Of a DNA stretch of 64,000 bases, positions 1 through 12,270 are shown in pieces (position 1 is the stretch's first letter; each line of letters starts with the position of its first letter). Origin of the DNA: Schistocephalus solidus (taxonomy: Eukaryota > Platyhelminthes > Cestoda > Diphyllobothriidea > Diphyllobothriidae); the NCBI GenBank assembly GCA_017591395.1, contig WEDG01005179.1:62001-126000 (forward strand), written 5' to 3'. The notes below the pieces were generated by a model. It made no database searches, was not told the DNA's origin, and saw only the letters and a list, made by a program, of their open reading frames with translations. The position numbers were made by a program, and so were the translations under genes.

Positions 1-8
1 CAAAGCAA

Positions 9-474
9 CGAGCCCGTGGCTCAATGGTAGAGCGTTCGACTCAAATACCAAAGGTCGCGGGTTCGAATCCCAGGTGTTCCACACTTGGGATTGGGTATGA
101 CTGGCTGATGACGGCTAATAAGCCAGAAATGGCCATTCCGGTCTCCCTTGTCTTTGTCGGTTCCACATTAACAACATATGCTACATGTCGCTATGCGACT
201 GCCTGTGAGTACTCTAGTCTGAGTTCCAGGGCACAACGGAACATAAATGTTCGCCAGATCGGTGAGCCACACACTATCATCATATTCCCGATCGCAACCG
301 ACGAAGCAACGAGCCCGTGGCTCAATGGTGAAACGTTCGACTCAAATACCAAAGGTCGCGGGTTCGAATCCCAGGTGTTCCACACTTGGGATTGGGTATG
401 ACTGGCTGATGACGGCTAATAAGCCAGAAATGGCCATTCCGGTCTCCCCTTGTCTTTGTCGGTTCCACATTACC
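9..474 (+). repeat. tRNA-derived SINE-like repeat, two tandem units
   Basis: Two direct copies with a 301-base period (unit 1 from about 9, unit 2 from about 310, incomplete). Each starts with a tRNA-like head holding an A-box-like TGGCTCAATGG (17-27 and 318-328) and a perfect B box GGTTCGAATCC (60-70 and 361-371), as in RNA polymerase III promoters. A non-tRNA body follows, ending near GTCTTTGTCGGTTCCA, and then a tail. The anticodon arm does not pair well, so these are SINE heads rather than working tRNA genes. Short open frames here are repeat artefacts. Confidence 0.8.
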
Positions 475-479
475 AATAT

Positions 480-888
480 ATATATATTGATAAGATGGAA
501 CCGACAAAGACAAGGGAGACCGGAATGGCCATTTCTGGTTTATTAGCCTTCATCAACCAATCATACCCAATCCCAAGTGTGGAACACCTGGGATTCAAAC
601 CCGCGACCTTTGGCGATTGATTCGAACGCTCTAACATTGAGCAATGGGCTCGTTGTTTTGTCAGTTGAGATCGGCAAAATGATGATAGTGTGCGGCTCAC
701 TGATCTGCTTAAGGAACATGCATGTTCCGTTGTGCGCTGGAGCTCAGACTAGAGCCCTCGCAGGTGGTCGCAGAGCGACGTGTAGCATATATTGTTTAGG
801 TGGAACCGACAAAGACAAGGGAGACTGGGCTGGCCATTTCTGGTTTACAAGGCGTCATCAGACAGTCAGAATCCAATCCCAAGTGTAT
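480..888 (-). repeat. inverted copies of the same SINE-like repeat
   Basis: The unit of the preceding array appears in reverse complement from about 490 to 795, followed by a second, shorter reverse copy (about 799-888). The plus and minus copies meet at an AT-rich centre around 475-490 (alternating TA), so roughly 170 bases on each side can fold into a long hairpin. The B box of the minus copy is mutated (positions 591-601). Confidence 0.75.
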
Positions 889-2571
889 TGGTGCTCCAGG
901 CACTAGTTCGCCAATCTCTGTGTGATGGATTTGCAAATGACCGACCAGGCCGATGTGTTAGGTGAATGTGCGATCGCAATGAGGACAGGTTAGTACCGAG
1001 TCCCCATCGCTGGTACTGGGGGCGGTGGTGGGAGTGGGGCAAGTGGTGTTGCTCGCCGTGATCGGCGCAGGGGGTGGAAGAGGGAGGATGGTCCCGTTAA
1101 TCTTGAGCGGCGGGGCATCGATGAAGTTATCAGTGGTTGGGGTGGTTGTGGTCATGTGGTCTAAGGCAGGTGTGGCCGAGGTTGATGTTGTGGGATTGTT
1201 GTTGCATTGAGTTTGAAGATGTTCGACCAGGCAGATTCGCACGCGGAATGTGTATTGACAGCATGGGTACTTTGGCAGGGCTTGGGCAATGGCGGTGTTG
1301 ATCCGGGGTGCTTTTGACTTGCGAGCCACGCTTTTGGCCTTAACAGCGGCGACCCGGTTGGCCTTATAGATTGTTGCACCCGTCTTCACGGATATTATCC
1401 ATGCCAGTCTTTCCTGAGCGAGGTCCTCTCAGGTCGCCGGGTTGATTTGCAGTTGATTCAGAGATTTCTTCAAAGTGTCCTTGTAGCGTCGTTTTTGACC
1501 TCCCTGTCGGCGAACACCCGTAGCGACAGCTCCGTAGAAAAGTCATTTGGGTAGTCGCTCGACGTTCATTCTCACCAGGTTGCGGCTCCATCGCGGTTGC
1601 ACTTGCCTCAGTATTGCGTGGATGCTGAGGATTCCAGTCTACTCCAGGAATTCTGTGTCCGGGATCCTGTCTTGCCATCTCAGCTTCAGTATTCTGCGGA
1701 GGCGGCTGAGGTTGAAGTGATTCAGCTTCCTGACTTGGCTGGAGTAGACGGTTCAGGTCTCCGCTCCGTAAAGGAGTGTCGTCAAGATGACGGCCTTGTA
1801 CATCTTCAGTTTGACGTTCAGGTGAATACCGTGACAATTCCACACGGAGGCCTGCAGCCAGCCAAAAACCTGACTGGCTTTGGAGATCTGTTGAGCACCC
1901 TCGCCGTCGATTCTCGTGTTGCGTGACAGCATGCTTCCCAGATAAACCAAGGTTTCCACATTTTTGAGTTGAACGCCGTTGCCATTGATTCGGGGAGCAT
2001 TTTATTCCGCGCTGGGTGGCGGTTGGGGTATGACAACCGTTTTGGCTGCATTTATTGTTACTCCAAAATGGGCGCCGCCTGCGGTGAATTGGTCCATGCT
2101 CCTTTGCATGTCCTCCTCCATCACGGTGTCAAGGGCGCAGTCTTCTGCGAAGAGCAAGTCATGGACTGTAGTCGTAGACACAGGCGCAGGGGCCTGCATA
2201 CGCCGACTTTTGAGAAGATACCGGTCAGTTCTGTAGGCGATGGGGATACAAGGGCGCTCATCACGGTAGGCGTCCATCAGCATAGCAGAAAACATGAGAC
2301 TGAAGAGGGTGGGGGACAGCACGCAGTCCTGCTTCACTCCGTTGGTCACTTCGAGTGCCTCGGATACCGTCCCGTTGTGAGTGACGTGCGCCATCATCCT
2401 GTCGTGAAGCTGGTGCATCATGTGCGTGAATCGCTTATGGCAGCCGAATTTCAGCACGATTCTCCCCCGTCCGTCGCGAAACACCGTGTCAAAGGCTTTA
2501 GGCCTCATTTTCTGGATAACAGTCAAACTGGTAGGATAATTGGTGATCCCCTGGACTGATGTTCGGGACAT
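886..2571 (-). mobile_element. Non-LTR retrotransposon, 3' half (RT C-terminal part plus zinc-finger tail), degenerate
   Basis: Minus-strand frames give a LINE reverse transcriptase from the AFDTV box (about 2495) through GVKQDCVLSPTLFSLMFSAM (about 2290-2350), then LLFAEDCA in place of the catalytic FADD motif, then YLGSMLSR, the thumb region and KMYKAVILTTLLYGAET (about 1755). The C-terminal part (960-1389) contains CxxC...H finger-like motifs, a Thr/Pro-rich linker and CPHCDRTF just before a stop. The frame then resumes (GLVGHLQIH) to about 886, where SINE sequence begins. Several frameshifts and the changed YxDD-type motif show it is dead. The 5' end is lost near 2571, typical of 5' truncation. 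This layout matches an element type that I associate with tapeworm genomes; the family name is not asserted. Confidence 0.85.
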
Positions 2572-5289
2572 AATGTGGCTGTCCCTTTAACTCTCTTCAA
2601 TTGGGAATTCTGGGTTGATTGATGATAATTGTGTGGAACAAACAGTACGCATTGGAATGTGGTGGGCGTAGGTCAGTGAGTTCATTAGACGCATCGGGCG
2701 AGCGAGCCACCCCTCCAGGACGCTGATTGTTCTCGGCACTTGCTGCAAACGAAATATTGGTGACGATTTACTTGGATTTCTAGCACAATCCGGCGGCGTC
2801 TCTGGAGGCTGGAATTAACGTTTGTACTTAAGCCAGCGGAAAATATCTATTTCCATCGGACACTCAAATAGCGCGGCGGAAAACTTTACAGTCCGCCTGA
2901 CCCTCACAAACCACCCTGAACCGGTCATGGTATCATCCGCTTGAACGTGCATTGGAATTCGTAGTAAAGAATGCCTGAAGACGATTGGCTCTATCGGATG
3001 CAGTCACGCACGGATGCGCGTGCAGGTGCGGATGAATGTACGCTCCCACACACATACACACACAGAGAAACACACACACACACACACGAGATCGGAACTG
3101 ATCGTCTGTCCATGATTTCCGCATCTGAATTGCCAGGCCACCGCACCCTGGTGCTGCGTTAACACCAACACCAGCACCACCCGCACCACCACTGATCTTC
3201 TGCTGTTCGCTTTGGTGTCTGTCTGTCTGCACAGAAGGAACCCTCGCAAAGCACCAGATCCGCCCGTAGGCTACACGCAGTAACGTGCAAACATACACGC
3301 ACACAGCTTGCATCCGCGTGGTGTGTGTGTGTGTGATCATCTTTCGCTGGTTCAGTTGCCCTCCTGGCGTGAATAATCTAGTGGCATTTCTGAGAGGCAA
3401 AGTGAGAGCACACACAACCTCGGATAAGGGCATTTCGCAAGGAGTACAGAATCGCTCTGAGGCCCCGGCAGCATCAATCGCGACCACAGTTTTCACCCCC
3501 GCAGCACGCACAGGCAGCGAAGGCGACAGAGGAAGGACGACACAGACAGTAGACAGACACCTTTTGCACAGTCCTGCCTACGTCAAAAGTTGCAGCGCAT
3601 CTTGTACAGACACCCTTTTTATTGACCTTGGTGTTGGTGGTTCCATCGCATGGCAAAACAAGAGCACTTGTCGGACTCGGAGTTGGAGGATACATCGAAG
3701 ATTACAGGTCAGTGCTGAAAAAGTTGTTCTGCTCACTTTATTTCCTGTTGTTAGTGTGGTTTCATGCACCGTTTGACCAATTGCACGCAGCGGTTGAAAT
3801 TAACGATGAAGATCGGTTTCAGTTAAGCCACCTTTTTTTCCAAAAACGCAGACAAATTTTTCCATCAAAATTGTAGGCCCACCTTGGTCAGTGGGATTTC
3901 GGATACTGCGCAGTTATGATGGCGTAAAGTGGTACGGCATTTAGGAGTGCATCTTTTGGGCGCCAGAAACTTCCAACTCTATGGGCATCGTTCGATTGAA
4001 CAAATAGGGTTTTTAAGAAACTCTGTAACAATAAAATGCATCTTCAGGGTCCGCATTTTTGTCCTGTCATGAATTAATCATCAAGATCATAAAAAGACAA
4101 ACGATGCGAGCAAATGCCGAAATATGAGTTTAAAAGTATAGCAGCATACTAGTCAGCTGTGCTGCGGCTACCTGCTGACAACCACAGATGAGACAACATC
4201 GGATACCATGGTTAGGCAGATAGTTATAACAACTTTATTCTATTAAATCAGTTTAAATCCTTGAAAATTTGGGCTGAAGCCGAAATTAAACAGAAAACTT
4301 TGTGGTTTACTCACACATGGTCGTGAATCCATAATCGTCTAATGGAATTGTAAGCGCCGTTTGAAGCTGTATCGACAAAACCTATTAGGTAGGCTCTTTG
4401 GACATTCAAGGTGCCAAATATCGTACGACTCAACAGCTCGCAACAAACTTACTTATTCCGAATGCTGATCGGAGAGCAAAGGCTAACGTTCTCTCACGAG
4501 TCACATTTACTGGCTCCTGCCGCCACGCCGTCGGTGCACCAATCAGACCTTCCCCGGCAGGTTGTGTCTTGAGCCCCACAAATTAAGAAATTAAGGCAAC
4601 AGTAAAGTACTTTAACACAGAACGTCTACATACTTTGTGTCTGAGTGCATCATTAAGGTCCACTGAAGCTCTCCATCCAAAACATGCATACTGAGGACTG
4701 TAGAAAAAGGTACTGTTTCCTAACTCTCTCAACTGTAGGCAGTTTTTTCCCACACATGATCCTCTTGAACTAAAAATAGAGAGAAAATGCTTATATTGAG
4801 CTCTTTTCTGAAAATAATTAACACACAATCATCAAAATATTTCACATGCGAACCCATCCCGTCACTTCTTGGATATTTATGGGCTGACAATTCCTACTCC
4901 AAAAGGGGTCAAACGTAAATGCGCTTCCCGAGCGCAGAGCGCGGATTTGGTCAGTTTTAGCCGTGCAGTGGTATCATCATATGCACGGTGGTCGTTAGCG
5001 GCTTAATTATTTAATCGGATCGCACTTTCAGACCACTGATAGCATAGGCTCAAATGGTGAATGTTGCACAAAGCATATCGACGGCTAATACAAAAATGAA
5101 AATTGTGGAAATTAATGGGTACTTTGGAGAACAGGAAAAAAACAGTTCCTTCTTATATTGGTTGCCACAGGCAAAAGGTTCAGCAACCAGGAGCTTTGGG
5201 CTGTTGTTGAGTAGCTTAAGCCAGTCTGTTCAACTATTTGCGATCTATTTGCAAATGGACTGCGAACATATATACATGTATATGGTGCA
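2572..5289. other. Intergenic; no gene recognised
   Basis: Mixed-composition DNA with a short CA/GT-rich stretch at about 3043-3090 and 3320-3335. Overlapping open frames around 2933-3776 occur on both strands, with no splice-site support or recognisable motif. From 3.9 kb the sequence is AT-rich and shows nothing I can name. Confidence 0.5.
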
Positions 5290-5425
5290 CGATTTATCAT
5301 AGTGAGAGCACAGGTTCTAGCTAAAAGCCCAAACACGTGTTTCGCCGATATTTTGCCGCTGGATAACGTAGCTGTGAGGAATTCGACCCACCAGTGGGTT
5401 CATCAGCGTTCCCTGTTGAGTTATC
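5290..5425 (-). repeat. Dispersed repeat R3, copy 1
   Basis: Reverse complement shares the core GCGGCAAAATATCGGCGAAA followed by GGGCTTTTAGCTAGAACCT with three other copies in the window (about 6105-6250 plus, 45660-45805 plus, 61150-61320 minus). The element type is unknown. Confidence 0.6.
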
Positions 5426-5869
5426 CTCCTCTGAGTCCCAATCCATCAACATTTCGAACTCTATTCTAATCGCTTTTGAAAATATGCTCACTGTACTTTA
5501 GCGAGCATTTTAACTGACCACGTGGAGTTAATTATTAGGGTTAAGCGATTTCATACGAAGTTTGAATGTCCTTTGTTGAATGCGTGCCCGAAAACAATTA
5601 ACTCCTTGGCATGCATAAGTTTTTAGCTTTTTATCACCTCAAATATCAATGTGCTAACTTGGAGTTAATCGTTCGGAACAAACCTTTTAGGTTCAGTCTA
5701 AAAGCGACCCGAAATATTTGAGCCAAAATGCATGAGCTACAGCCAGATAAACGCGTAATATTCACAAAAACCCACCAGGTAGTCCTAAATATACACAAAT
5801 AGCATGATTGAAAATTCTGATGCATATAATGCACCATTTTTAGATGCATCTAACTTGCCGTCGGATCCT

Positions 5870-6260
5870 GGAGGCTAAGGGAGGCGAGAGAGAGAGAGAG
5901 CGAGTGCGGTAGATGTTGTGAAAGTCGGCTCTCACTATGAACTAAACTACGAGCATGTCATCGGTGCTATGCCTGATCGATGGCACACAGGCTGGACATC
6001 GTAGGACTCAATGTTCGAACTGTCACTGCCAGTTTGTTCATTACTTTCCGATGATAGTAAGAAGCTGAAATTTAAAAACTGGCATATTCACCAGAAAGCG
6101 CACGGGGAGTGTTTTGGGACCCACTGATGAGATGAACTCCTTGCAGCTGTATAATGCAGCGGCAGAATGTCAGCGAAATCTGCGTCTGGGCGTTTATCTA
6201 GTACCTTCACCGTCAGGATGGTAATTCATGCAGCAGGTTTATAGTACAGGGTGTCCGTTG
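5870..6260 (+). repeat. R2-type fragment followed by R3 copy 2
   Basis: 5880-5945 resembles the end of the R2 family (GAGAGAG...GTGCGGTAGATG...AAGTCGGCTCTCACTATGAACTAA). About 6105-6250 carries the R3 core (GCAGCGGCAGAATGTCAGCG, then TCTAGTACCTTCACCGTCAG). The two families are neighbours here and again at 45.4-45.8 kb, so they may be parts of one larger element. Confidence 0.5.
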
Positions 6261-6424
6261 AGAGGTTAGGAATATTAAATGGTTAGCCCGCTGAAGCGGA
6301 TGGATTTTGACCCAACTATTCGGAGTAAACATACAAAGCTCTCTTCCGACTGATTTACTTCCGGTTAACACACTGATTTCTAAGATATTTTAAAAAAGCA
6401 GAGGAATACTGACGAACACAAAAG

Positions 6425-6690
6425 AAGGCTGGGATGGTCATTAGCGGCTTATTAGCCGTCGTCAACCAAACATACCGAACCTCATGACCTGATATTCAAA
6501 CCCGGATTTGTTGGTTCTTGGAAGTTAAGTTCAATGGTCTACCATTAAGCCACAGACCCGCTTTCTTGTCGGTTGCGATCGAGAATGTTGACCATACTGG
6601 AAGTGTGTTCACCGATCGGGATGCAGGATATGTCCATGCCGTTGCGCCTTCAGGCTCACTCTTCATCGATCGCAGGCAGTTGCATGACGC
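6425..6690 (-). repeat. Diverged SINE-like repeat copy
   Basis: The minus strand contains the body (AGCGGCTTATTAGCCGTCGTCAACCA on the plus strand, reported here in part as GGCTTATTAGCCGTCGTCAA), a tRNA-like head with a damaged B box, and the GATCGGTGAACACAC-type tail. It is clearly older than the copies at 1-890. Confidence 0.6.
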
Positions 6691-8049
6691 CTGGCATTGA
6701 CGCAGGTAAGTCCTAGGGACTTGGTCTGAAGGTCACTTCCCTCGAGTTTTCAAGATTATGCATCTTCCACACGGGATGAACCAAATTTGGAATAACTGTA
6801 AACACTCAGGAAATTATTGTCCTACTCTAGCCGGCGTCAGCGGGCAAACAGACCAAATTCGTGGTAACCGTCAACATCGTGATAACCTCGCAGATGAAGA
6901 CCAATTCTGGTACTTTGCTATCACCTCGGGGTGGCATGTCTGAAACTGGCCATGTCTCGGCGGCACAACACAGCTCGGAATCGCCGCAGCATCCTCCCCA
7001 ACACGCAAATGCAAGAAGTACAGGGTTTTCCTCCTGGCGTAAGCCTGGATAATCTATCAAAGGCTGAAAGCTAATTCACCTCTACTGTGCTCCTGCAGAT
7101 GCTTTCGAGGGATATGGAAAGTACAAGAAAAGGAACGGAGCATGGACATTCAGGCACTAGAGTCGACTTTTACGCTGGACTTCACTATCATTATGAAGCA
7201 GATTCAATGCCCATGAGGCGCACACATCGTGAAGTTGACTGTAAAGTATGCAGACTGAAAAGACTCTTCTATGGGGGTTTCATCAGGGCTCAATTGCAGA
7301 CAAGGTAGACAAAATGATAGCACAAAGAAACTTCGATAAGCTTTCGCGAGTGCCATAAAATTAACCAAGATACCTGGATTACACGTAAACAGGACTGCAA
7401 GCATTTCCAACAGGAGTTACAACTGCAGCAGCATATTCGAAGCAATTTAGGTCAAGACTAAGCTACGGACAAGCAAGACCATCAAGGCGGAAACTTAACC
7501 AAGATTTAGAAACCACCAACGCCCGTTTAAAACCCCAAATGGTCTTGTTGTATACCTTCAGATTCGCCAAAATATAAACGCAAACAAACCACCTTTCGCA
7601 TCAAAAAAATTACCATTTTTGAAAGAATGCTGCTAGAATCAAACAGGCGAGTTCCAGGAAGCACTTCAGAAGAAGGTAATATGATCGCTGGAACAAGAAT
7701 TTTAATGGTTAGTCGTTTTTGATTCTCACGCGAACGCACCATCAGAGGGATTAAAAGATAAACATAATGGGAGCCCAAGGAGCGCAGTATTTATAGGACT
7801 TAGTGACCACGCGACCACGTGCGTACTACAATTAGCAGCTCTCGCGATCATCGCTGAGGTCGTAATTGATGCGAGGAGGGTAGTCCGCGTCCACGTCCTT
7901 AATTGCCATGATTTCATCATCCGTGTTAGAAATTGGCGTGATAATGACTCGGCCGTTTGGCTCGGTATTATTGTGACTGTTGGGGTGGTAAAGTTCAAGT
8001 CAGGGGAAGCACCACACAGAATTCGGTCACTCCATTTGTCTCGTACAGG
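6691..8049. other. Intergenic; no gene recognised
   Basis: Short open frames on both strands have no start context, splice sites or motifs that persuade me. Nothing recognisable. Confidence 0.45.
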
Positions 8050-9292
8050 TGATCAATGATACTGTGGCCGCCTCTAACTAGTACCCAACTCCCACCTGTG
8101 GCTCCTCGTAGCTGGGCTCTTCCCAGCGGCCATGACCCGTGCAACCGCCATGACCGGCAAGCTAAACCAGGTGAGGGTCTCCGGTGCTGGTTGTGCCTCC
8201 ACACCCGGTATGTCTCACTCCCGGAATTTGCGTCTCCCCCCTTTCTCAAAAAGTCCTACGGTGGGGGTGACAGCAACCCCGTAGGCGACCCAGGCTAACT
8301 CGGGTCGCTTTCCCACTAAAACCAAACCGTGACCCATAGTGGAGTTGGGCAGCCGTCTGGGATTTCCCAGAAGCCCTATTTAGGGACAGCACTGCTTGCC
8401 TCCTCGCAGAGGAAGGGGCTAGAAAAGGTGCCCTAAACAAATGCTGGGTCTCACGTCTTCTGCAGCCGGCTGCGGCTTGCAGATTACAAAATACGCGATC
8501 GTAAAACTCAAACAAACAACAATCCCCCCTGCCCCCATCCCCCGTGCCATACGCTCCAGGCTGCTCGGGTGAGTCCGCTCACACTAGCAGCCTGGAATGT
8601 TCGTTCCCTTTTAGACAATCCTAGGAGCAAATGGCCGGAACGGAGGACGGCGCTAGTCGCTCGGGAACTGGCGCGCTACAAGGTGGACATTGCTGCTCTT
8701 AGCGAGACCCGATTCTCTGAGCAGGGTCAGCTGGGGAGGTGGGTACCGGCTACACCTTCTTCTGGAGCGGCCAGCCAAAGACAGTGTGACACGACGCTGA
8801 TGTCACCTTTGCCATCCGGAAGGACATCGTGGGACGTTGCCCTGTCTGCCGCCGGGTATCAATGATCGCCTGATAAGCCTCCGCCGGCCTCTTCGGGGAG
8901 ACCAGTTCGCCACCATCATCAGTGCCTACGCTCCCCCAATGACGAGCTCTGATGCGGTGAATGACAAATTCTATGAGGACCTGCACGCTCTGCTGGCGAC
9001 TGTACCGAAGAAGGACAAGTTACTTGTCCTTGGTGACTTCAACGCCCGTGTCGGTACAGGCCACTCTGCTTGGCAGGTGGTACTGGGTCACCACGGTCTC
9101 GTTGGCTGCAATGACAATGGCCCCGTTCAGAACACCGTCTCCAACTAACCAACACCTTCTTCCGCCTTCCGACGCGGGAAAAGGCCGCATGGATGCATCC
9201 TCGGTCGCGGTGCTGGCAGCTGCTGGACTATGTTCTCGTCCAGAGGCGAGATCAACAGGACGTGCTGGTAATCAAGGCGATCTGAGATGCCG
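8050..9292 (+). mobile_element. Non-LTR retrotransposon, 5' end with AP-type endonuclease, degenerate
   Basis: A GC-rich 5' leader (about 8050-8560) precedes a broken endonuclease. LAAWNVRSLLDN and ELARYKVDIAALSETRFSEQ (8581-8730) are in frame. A frameshift follows near 8738, and YTFFWSGQPK continues in the next frame. [11 protein letters not shown] and [17 protein letters not shown] (8905-9060) are the conserved APE-endonuclease blocks, and LDYVLVQRRDQQDVLVIKA (in shifted frame, about 9220-9275) follows. The copy stops at about 9292, where R2 repeat sequence begins, so the reverse transcriptase is absent. It looks like the 5' part of the same element type as 886-2571. The frame is broken several times, so no protein is expected. 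Confidence 0.8.
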
Positions 9293-9790
9293 ATGCCAAC
9301 TCATTTTCCTCACTATAACAATTTGACGCGCCTGAAATTTTTACGGTGCGTTAAAAGCCGTGGCTTGGAAGGTTGCCAACTTACGGGATAAATCGGACCG
9401 CGTGGTCAGCGCAATGAGTGTTTTGTGTGTAGTGGCTGACTGGCGGAATGAGTCAGGCTGCAATGGCTCCTTCTTAATGTGGCCTTTATGGCACTCCCAC
9501 TTCATGGGATCCGAGCATGTGTAGTGGCACGCCCAGGGGCAGCTCCGGCCGCGCCAGCCACCTACGCCCTCTCCCTTATCCGATTTTCTTGACTCTGTCA
9601 TGACACCGGACTTAGGGGGGAGGAGGAGGAGAGAGTGCGGTAGATGCATCGCAAGTCTACTATCACTTAAAACTAATCCACGTGCAAGTCACCGTCCCTG
9701 CACCACCCTTTCTGTGGAGCATACGGTTGACATCGTCGGACTACGATGGTCAAAGTGTCGTATTGGGAGTGTTGGTCACCCGCGCTCTTC
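9293..9790 (+). repeat. Dispersed repeat R2, 5'-truncated copy
   Basis: Shares with 31960-32550 and 57640-58265 an ordered set of blocks: TTTTCCTCACTATAA, CCGTGGCTTGGAAGGTTGCC, CAATGGCTCCTTCTTAATGT, GTGGGATCC-like GACC sites, a GGAGGAGGAGAG tract, GCGGTAGATGCA, ACTATCACTTAAAACTAAT, CAAGTCACCGTCCCTGCACC and TGACATCGTCGG. No coding sequence or terminal repeats were identified. The class is unknown. Confidence 0.7.
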
Positions 9791-12139
9791 TCGCGTGACT
9801 GATTCTCCCACTCAGGCGAAGCCTCAGCACAGAATATGTGAAAGGGAGGTCATTGAAAGAATCCCCAATTTATCTACTAGACTCGGTTCGTCTTGATCGG
9901 ACATCGTTTTTGCAAAAAAATGGAGCCCCGCTAACACACAGACGGCAACCGTCAGCATTGCAGACACAGTAGCACCTCCCCTTTCGGCATTGGCCTAGTC
10001 GGTACCTTGCCAATCCAAGGCAGTCTCACCGATATACTAGTGCTTGGGGTCCCTGCAAACACCTTTCATACACGTCTTTAGACCTAAATTGAGACTGCAT
10101 ATTCACTGCATGGGCTTATTCGTCCACACACTCTACTTCATGCCTGGTTGTTTCCCGTGACGTGCGCACACATTAAAACCACCCGCCACTCCCGTATCAA
10201 TCCTACCGTAGCGCTCACCAAGGTTGGCAATAACGATCGAACTACCACGTGTGTTACTGCATGTGGCACGCGATGAATAGAAGCTCGGCATCACGTTTAA
10301 CCCTGAGCCCGATTTCCTCGCACTGAAACCTGAGAAAGAGGGAACCTCTGCTCAATAAAAATTAACGCCTCCCTCGTCAAGGTAGATCCGATACGTTCCA
10401 GCTTATCAAGACCTGTCAACGCTTGGGACCCATAGATTGCCAGATGGTGAGATAACTGGATCCTTAGTTGGAACGATGGTCAAACTGAAATGGTTACTTT
10501 TTAGTTAGATCTACGGGTCACACTCGTTTTTGCGAAACCATACCTCACGTCAGTCACTGTGCCCAACCTGATCCGCAGTGAATTTGACTCGGGATCCAAG
10601 GCACCGCTTCTTTCTGTGAAAACCTAGTACATGTTTCGAGGACCAGGTCGGATGTTCTATGCGTATTCGGATTCCTTAGTCACTGCGCCCACATCCAATT
10701 TCGGTCGTCTTTATATTTTCGGGGCCTGCGGGCGGGATAGGAGATAGAGGGAGTGTGGTAGATGCTGTGCAAATCTGCTATCAGCATAAGCTACTTAACA
10801 CGTAAGTCCTTGTCCTGCGCTTAACATTACATGGGTCACAAGGTGGAAACCATTGTTTGCAATATTCAAACGGTCAGGTTTAAAAATATCAGATTGCATG
10901 CATGAAACGAGACCTTTTACGTTGGACTACTCCTTTCACCTAGTTCATGGTGCAACAATAACTCCTAGTATGTGAAAATTTGAATGCTTAAAATTATTAA
11001 GGACAGAAACATGTGTTCTCTTCGGTCTTAAAACAGACCCTACTGGTTGAAGCCTAATCCTATGCACCATAATTTGTTCTTTGTACAGGCAACTGGAGAT
11101 CAATTATGTTCGCATATTGAGAAACCTATGATAACCACAGCATGTATTCAAGTGAAGTAATTTTGAAGATCTCGGGTCAGCATAATTATTCAAATATGCC
11201 ACGACACCTTTTCAAAAATGAACCTGGTTTTCATCTGGTGGATGCTAGCTTGATTACTGAGGATATCCTACCTAGACAGTCAGCCTACTATATTAGAATT
11301 TCTAGTCCATAGGGTTCAGCAGGTAAGGTGGGCAATTTAGCTCGATTGCAAACAACCCAAAAGGCTTTTGGTTGGGCTCCGTTGCACAGGTGGTTAGAGC
11401 CTTGGCCGTACTTAGGCCTTGCCCTGACCGTGGTGGTTGAAATCCTACCAAGTCAGCTGGTTTTTTTACAATAAGGTCACTTAATATATTGAAATCTGCC
11501 ATAAGCATCTGCAAAATTGCAAATTAGTCTTCACACCATGACGTGGAGTCTTTTCACTGGGTTCATTTTCAACCAGTTATGATGATTCTAGTGCGCAAAT
11601 GTTCTCATCTTCTCTGCCAGACATACGCCAACCCTAAGTGGTGAGTATCCGGGAATCTGACTTGGCCTCTTTAGCATTTTAACCTTGAACCTAGTGCTCT
11701 GCTAATTGAGCCACATTCTCTCATCCTGTTGACTGTTCTGCGACTATTTAAAGTCAGTTGGGAATGATAATCACAGAATGAAATGGTGGTGACGCGTAGC
11801 CAGCCAAAGGCAGGTCCATGCTTCAGTTTGACACCATGTGATCTAATGCTCTTGTCTATAACGTGGACAAAAAGTCGTGTGTAGCGCGTGTAGACGGAAC
11901 CTACAACTTTTTAGCCACTTTAGCTCTTGTCCATCTCCGGCTCTCTGACTATATTTCTCTATTGAAGCGAAGTGTGTTAGGGAGGAGAACGAGTTCGGCG
12001 AGTTCTGCAAGTTTGCGCCGTTTTAAAATAATCCCTGCACAAGTCACTTGTCCTGCGGTCACTCCGTGATGTACGTGGTGGACATCGCTGCTTGCGACTT
12101 TTTGAAAAAGTAGTACTGCGGGCAGAAAAATGCTCAAAT
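9791..12139. other. Intergenic with small R2 fragments
   Basis: 10735-10835 and 11985-12080 resemble the last 100 bases of R2 (GTAGATGC-type, AAGTC...CCTGCG). The rest is unassigned AT-rich DNA. Confidence 0.4.
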
Positions 12140-12270
12140 GTTCAAGAACCCTGGTTTAAGGCCTCGGGTTTTTAATCACCTGTTTTTGCTTGGGTATGAC
12201 TCGCTAACGACTTCAAGTCATGTCATGTCAGTCCTCCTTGTCCCCGTGGACAACATTTTGGTTCATCTAA
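12140..12270 (+). repeat. Weak SINE-like remnant
   Basis: Contains degenerate CTTGGGTATGACTCGCTAA-type and CTCCTTGTCCCCGT-type blocks of the SINE body. Highly diverged. Confidence 0.35.

Noticed and set aside
1..80. Functional tRNA genes at the SINE heads
   Set aside because: Good A and B boxes, but the anticodon and acceptor stems do not pair and the units continue into repeat sequence.
2573..2780. LTR-like sequence upstream of the LINE (GGCTGTCCCTTTAACT, TATTGGTGACGATTTAC)
   Set aside because: A TTGGTGAC primer-like site is present but there is no partner LTR and the ends cannot be fixed.
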